Shown one piece after another: positions 7,089 through 10,614 of a DNA stretch of 10,614 bases. Numbering within the stretch: the stretch's first letter is position 1; every line of letters starts with the position of its first letter. The notes under the pieces were generated by a model. It was not told the origin of the DNA, did no database searches, and was given only the letters and a program-made list of their open reading frames with translations. A program made the translations under genes and the position numbers. The stretch comes from Rhodoferax sp. (lineage in GTDB: Bacteria > Pseudomonadota > Gammaproteobacteria > Burkholderiales > Burkholderiaceae_C), in the NCBI GenBank assembly GCA_018882485.1, contig VERU01000050.1, forward strand, positions 1 to 10,614, in the 5' to 3' direction.

Positions 7089-7094
7089 ATTGTA
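7089..7094 (-). promoter_or_regulatory. -10 element of tRNA-Pro promoter
   Basis: On the minus strand, TACAAT (5 of 6 consensus bases) lies 14 bp before the mature tRNA 5' end, a normal spacing for a tRNA promoter. No convincing -35 was found 15-18 bp upstream. The tRNA may therefore have its own start or also be read from ispB. Confidence 0.45.
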
Positions 7095-7136
7095 GCAGCG
7101 GCGTTGCGATGAACCCCCGCGTGATCCCCCGTGGGC

Positions 7137-8132
7137 TCAGGACTGGCGCGTGAGCAGCTGGGCCGCCAGCTGGATGCAGCTGTCCGTGTGGGGCGATACC
7201 GGCAGTCGCCGGGCCGCGGCCATGGCGCGCTGGGCTTCCTGCTCGGCGGCTGCCCGCGTCGCGTCCAGCGCCCCGGTGGCGCGAACGATGGACACCACCT
7301 CGTCCAGCATCTGGGTGTTGCCGGTCTCGATGGCCTCCACCACCACCGCCTTTTGGTCTGCGCTGCCCCGTCGCATGGCGAAGATGAGGGGCAGCGTGGT
7401 CTTTCCTTCGCGCAGGTCGTCCCCAAGATTCTTTCCCATCAGGGCGGCGTCGCCTGCGTAGTCCAGCACATCGTCCACGACCTGGAAGGCGGTGCCCAGT
7501 GCCTGCCCGTACTCCGCGCAGGCGGCCTCCAGCTCGGTCGGTGCCTGGGCCAGGATCGCACCGACCCGTGCACTGGCCTCGAACAGTTTGGCGGTCTTGG
7601 AGCGGATCACCTGCAGATAGGCCGCTTCATCCAGACTGGCGTCATGCATGTTCATGAGCTGCATGACCTCGCCCTCGGCGATCACGTTGGTGGCCTCGGC
7701 CAGCACCTCCATCACCCGCATGCTGCGGGCGTCCACCATCATCTGAAAGGCCCTCGAATACAGGAAATCACCGACCAGCACGCTGGCCGGGTTGCCGAAG
7801 GTTTCGTTCGCGGTGGCGTGGCCGCGCCGCAGCTTGGAGTCGTCGACCACGTCGTCGTGCAGCAGCGTTGCCGTGTGGATGAATTCGACCACCGCTGCCA
7901 GGTTGAAGCGCTCCGCACCCCGGAAACCGAGTGCGCCGCAGGTCAGCAGCAGCAGCGCCGGGCGCAGGCGTTTGCCGCCGGCATCGATGATGTAACGCGC
8001 CACCTGACCCACCAGCGGCACCGATGTGTGCAGGCGCTGCGCAATCACCGCATCGACCTCGCGCATGTCCTGTGCGATCAGGGCCAGCGGGTGGCCGGAG
8101 CCAGGGGGTATCGTTTCGGGCGAGGGGGACAC
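7137..8132 (-). CDS. ispB: polyprenyl (octaprenyl) diphosphate synthase
   Basis: This trans-prenyltransferase elongates farnesyl diphosphate with isopentenyl units to make the ubiquinone side chain. Octaprenyl is assumed because betaproteobacteria mostly make ubiquinone-8. The 331 residues show GGKRLRP (52-58), the first Asp-rich motif DDVVD (93-97) with [10 protein letters not shown] after it, the SKTAKLF segment (178-184), the second Asp-rich motif DDVLD (220-224) and [17 protein letters not shown] (233-249). Start is the GTG at 8132: homologues have a short lead before the LIAQDM segment, but no Shine-Dalgarno sequence is seen. The ATG at 8066 would cut off part of the first helix. The gene is divergent from rplU, as usual in this group. 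Confidence 0.94.
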   Translation of the reverse strand: MSPSPETIPPGSGHPLALIAQDMREVDAVIAQRLHTSVPLVGQVARYIIDAGGKRLRPALLLLTCGALGFRGAERFNLAAVVEFIHTATLLHDDVVDDSKLRRGHATANETFGNPASVLVGDFLYSRAFQMMVDARSMRVMEVLAEATNVIAEGEVMQLMNMHDASLDEAAYLQVIRSKTAKLFEASARVGAILAQAPTELEAACAEYGQALGTAFQVVDDVLDYAGDAALMGKNLGDDLREGKTTLPLIFAMRRGSADQKAVVVEAIETGNTQMLDEVVSIVRATGALDATRAAAEQEAQRAMAAARRLPVSPHTDSCIQLAAQLLTRQS

Positions 8133-8155
8133 GACGAGCCGGTGTTTTTCGCAGG

Positions 8156-8161
8156 ATTATA
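8156..8161 (-). promoter_or_regulatory. -10 element of ispB promoter
   Basis: A perfect consensus TATAAT on the minus strand lies 23 bp before the ispB GTG, implying a leader of about 16 nt. No good -35 is seen at 16-18 bp. The inverted repeat at 8174-8191 covers that region. Confidence 0.5.
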
Positions 8162-8173
8162 GAAAGATGGCGG

Positions 8174-8191
8174 TGGCGCATCGCTGCGCCA
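8174..8191. repeat. inverted repeat between ispB and rplU
   Basis: TGGCGCA and TGCGCCA form a perfect 7-bp inverted repeat around TCGC. It lies between the two divergent promoters, covering the place where the ispB -35 should be. It could be a protein site or chance in GC-rich DNA. Confidence 0.4.
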
Positions 8192-8223
8192 GCACGGAAA
8201 GAGGGGTCAAAAATCAGGCCTTG

Positions 8224-8232
8224 TGCTATCAT
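8224..8232 (+). promoter_or_regulatory. extended -10 promoter of rplU-rpmA
   Basis: TG-C-TATCAT combines an extended -10 TGn (8224-8226) with a 5-of-6 -10 box (8227-8232). The -35 area (about 8204-8209) is poor, which is common when the -10 is extended. Transcription would start near 8239, leaving a leader of roughly 57 nt before rplU. Confidence 0.5.
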
Positions 8233-8295
8233 CGCCGGCTCTCTGGACGCCTGCCGCCCGGGGAGTTTTCATCGAAGCTCATCGAAGAGGTCCAC

Positions 8296-8607
8296 ATGTA
8301 CGCGGTCATAAAAACCGGTGGCAAGCAATATCGGGTTGCTGCCGGCGACAAAATCAAGGTAGAACAGATTGCTGCGGACGTAGGCCAGGAGATTGTGCTC
8401 GACCAGGTTCTGGCGGTCGGCAACGGCGCTGAATTGAAGGTTGGCACACCCTTGGTATCCGGCGCAAGCGTGAGTGTCACGGTGGTGGCACACGGCAAGC
8501 ACGATAAGGTGCGCATTTTCAAGATGCGTCGCCGCAAGCATTATCAGAAACGTCAGGGTCATCGCCAGCAGTACACCGAACTGCTGGTTGGCGCGATTTC
8601 CGGCTAA
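8296..8607 (+). CDS. rplU: 50S ribosomal protein L21
   Basis: L21 binds 23S rRNA in the large ribosomal subunit and is needed for assembly. The 103 residues equal the E. coli length. The N-terminus [20 protein letters not shown] and the basic C-terminal [21 protein letters not shown] are family hallmarks. AGAGG (8286-8290) lies 5 nt before the ATG at 8296. It is the first gene of the rplU-rpmA operon; rpmA starts 12 bp after its stop, and the TAAGGGG at that stop also supplies the rpmA ribosome binding site. Confidence 0.98.
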   Translation: MYAVIKTGGKQYRVAAGDKIKVEQIAADVGQEIVLDQVLAVGNGAELKVGTPLVSGASVSVTVVAHGKHDKVRIFKMRRRKHYQKRQGHRQQYTELLVGAISG

Positions 8608-8619
8608 GGGGAACAGGAC

Positions 8620-10114
<1,495 letters not shown>

Positions 10115-10117
10115 ATG

Positions 10118-10614
10118 ATGTCAGCTGGTTTGCGCGAGGCACGGCGCATCGTGGTCAAGGTGGGCTCCAGCCTGGTCACCAACGAAGGCCGGGGCCTGGA
10201 CGAAGCCGCCATCGGCGAATGGTGTCGCCAGATGGCCGCGCTGGTGGCGTCCGGGCGGGAGCTGATCATGGTCTCCAGCGGCGCGATCGCCGAGGGCATG
10301 AAGCGCCTGGGCTGGGCCGTGCGGCCCCGGGAGATCCACGAGCTGCAGGCCGCTGCGGCCGTCGGGCAGATGGGTCTGGCCCAGATGTACGAGACCAAGC
10401 TGCGCGAACACGGGCTGGGCAGTGCCCAGGTGCTGCTGACCCATGCCGATCTGGCCGACCGCGAGCGCTACCTGAACGCGCGCTCGACCCTGCTGACGCT
10501 GCTCAAGCTCGGGGTGCTGCCCGTCATCAACGAAAACGACACCGTGGTCAACGACGAGATCAAGTTCGGTGACAACGATACCCTGGGTGCGCTGGTGGCC
10601 AACCTGGTGGAGGC
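10118..10614 (+). CDS. proB: glutamate 5-kinase (3'-partial)
   Basis: ProB phosphorylates L-glutamate to glutamate 5-phosphate, the first step of proline synthesis, and is usually inhibited by proline. 165 codons are visible, about 45% of the usual length of roughly 370. They cover most of the amino-acid kinase domain: [11 protein letters not shown] (12-22), VSSGAIAEG (52-60), [13 protein letters not shown] (77-89), [17 protein letters not shown] (106-122) and PVINENDTV...DEIKFGDND (135-154). The C-terminal PUA domain lies beyond the window. A TAA at 10112 in frame limits the start to the ATG at 10115 or 10118. A weak GGA at 10109 spaces better with 10118. obgE-proB adjacency is common in betaproteobacteria. 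Confidence 0.95.
   Translation, partial: MSAGLREARRIVVKVGSSLVTNEGRGLDEAAIGEWCRQMAALVASGRELIMVSSGAIAEGMKRLGWAVRPREIHELQAAAAVGQMGLAQMYETKLREHGLGSAQVLLTHADLADRERYLNARSTLLTLLKLGVLPVINENDTVVNDEIKFGDNDTLGALVANLVE

Noticed and set aside
7131-8162. 343-codon plus-strand ORF antisense to ispB
   Set aside because: Shadow frame: His/Gln/Gly-rich low-information protein opposite an intact ispB.

Overview
The window looks like chromosomal DNA of a high-GC betaproteobacterium, most likely Burkholderiales. The evidence is the gene order: DUF815 ATPase, Nudix hydrolase, yacG, zapD, coaE, pilD, pilC, then tRNA-Pro, ispB, rplU, rpmA, obgE and proB. I recall this order from Comamonadaceae and relatives. No phage, transposase, integrase or CRISPR array is visible. 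Both edges cut genes: the DUF815 ATPase has no visible start and proB has no end.

Layout. Positions 1-1256 (+) carry a DUF815-type AAA ATPase and a MutT-like Nudix hydrolase joined by an ATGA overlap. They converge on a minus-strand operon at 1291-5038, read as pilC, pilD, coaE, zapD, yacG. Three of its four junctions are GTGA overlaps. The operon links late type IV pilus or type II secretion assembly (inner-membrane platform and prepilin peptidase) with CoA synthesis, Z-ring bundling and gyrase protection. Next is a divergent control region at 5039-5222. It holds two overlapping perfect inverted repeats just upstream of a stand-alone boxB (5223-6701, +), the diiron oxygenase component of benzoyl-CoA 2,3-epoxidase. 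boxA, boxC and a BoxR-type regulator are not in the window.

After a hairpin-rich 3' region come tRNA-Pro(CGG) and ispB, both on the minus strand. ispB is divergent from rplU-rpmA (L21 and L27), which ends in a strong intrinsic terminator. obgE and the first part of proB follow on the plus strand.

The most notable point is boxB sitting between tRNA-Pro and pilC. In the gene order I recall for related bacteria this slot holds pilB, the pilus assembly ATPase. Here pilB is absent and a single benzoate-pathway gene with its own operator-like promoter takes its place. Other points are an apparent insert of about 20 residues beside the second catalytic Asp of PilD, and an AT-rich, hairpin-bearing spacer between obgE and proB that encodes a 19-codon ORF touching both genes. 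I found no clearly new multi-gene system.
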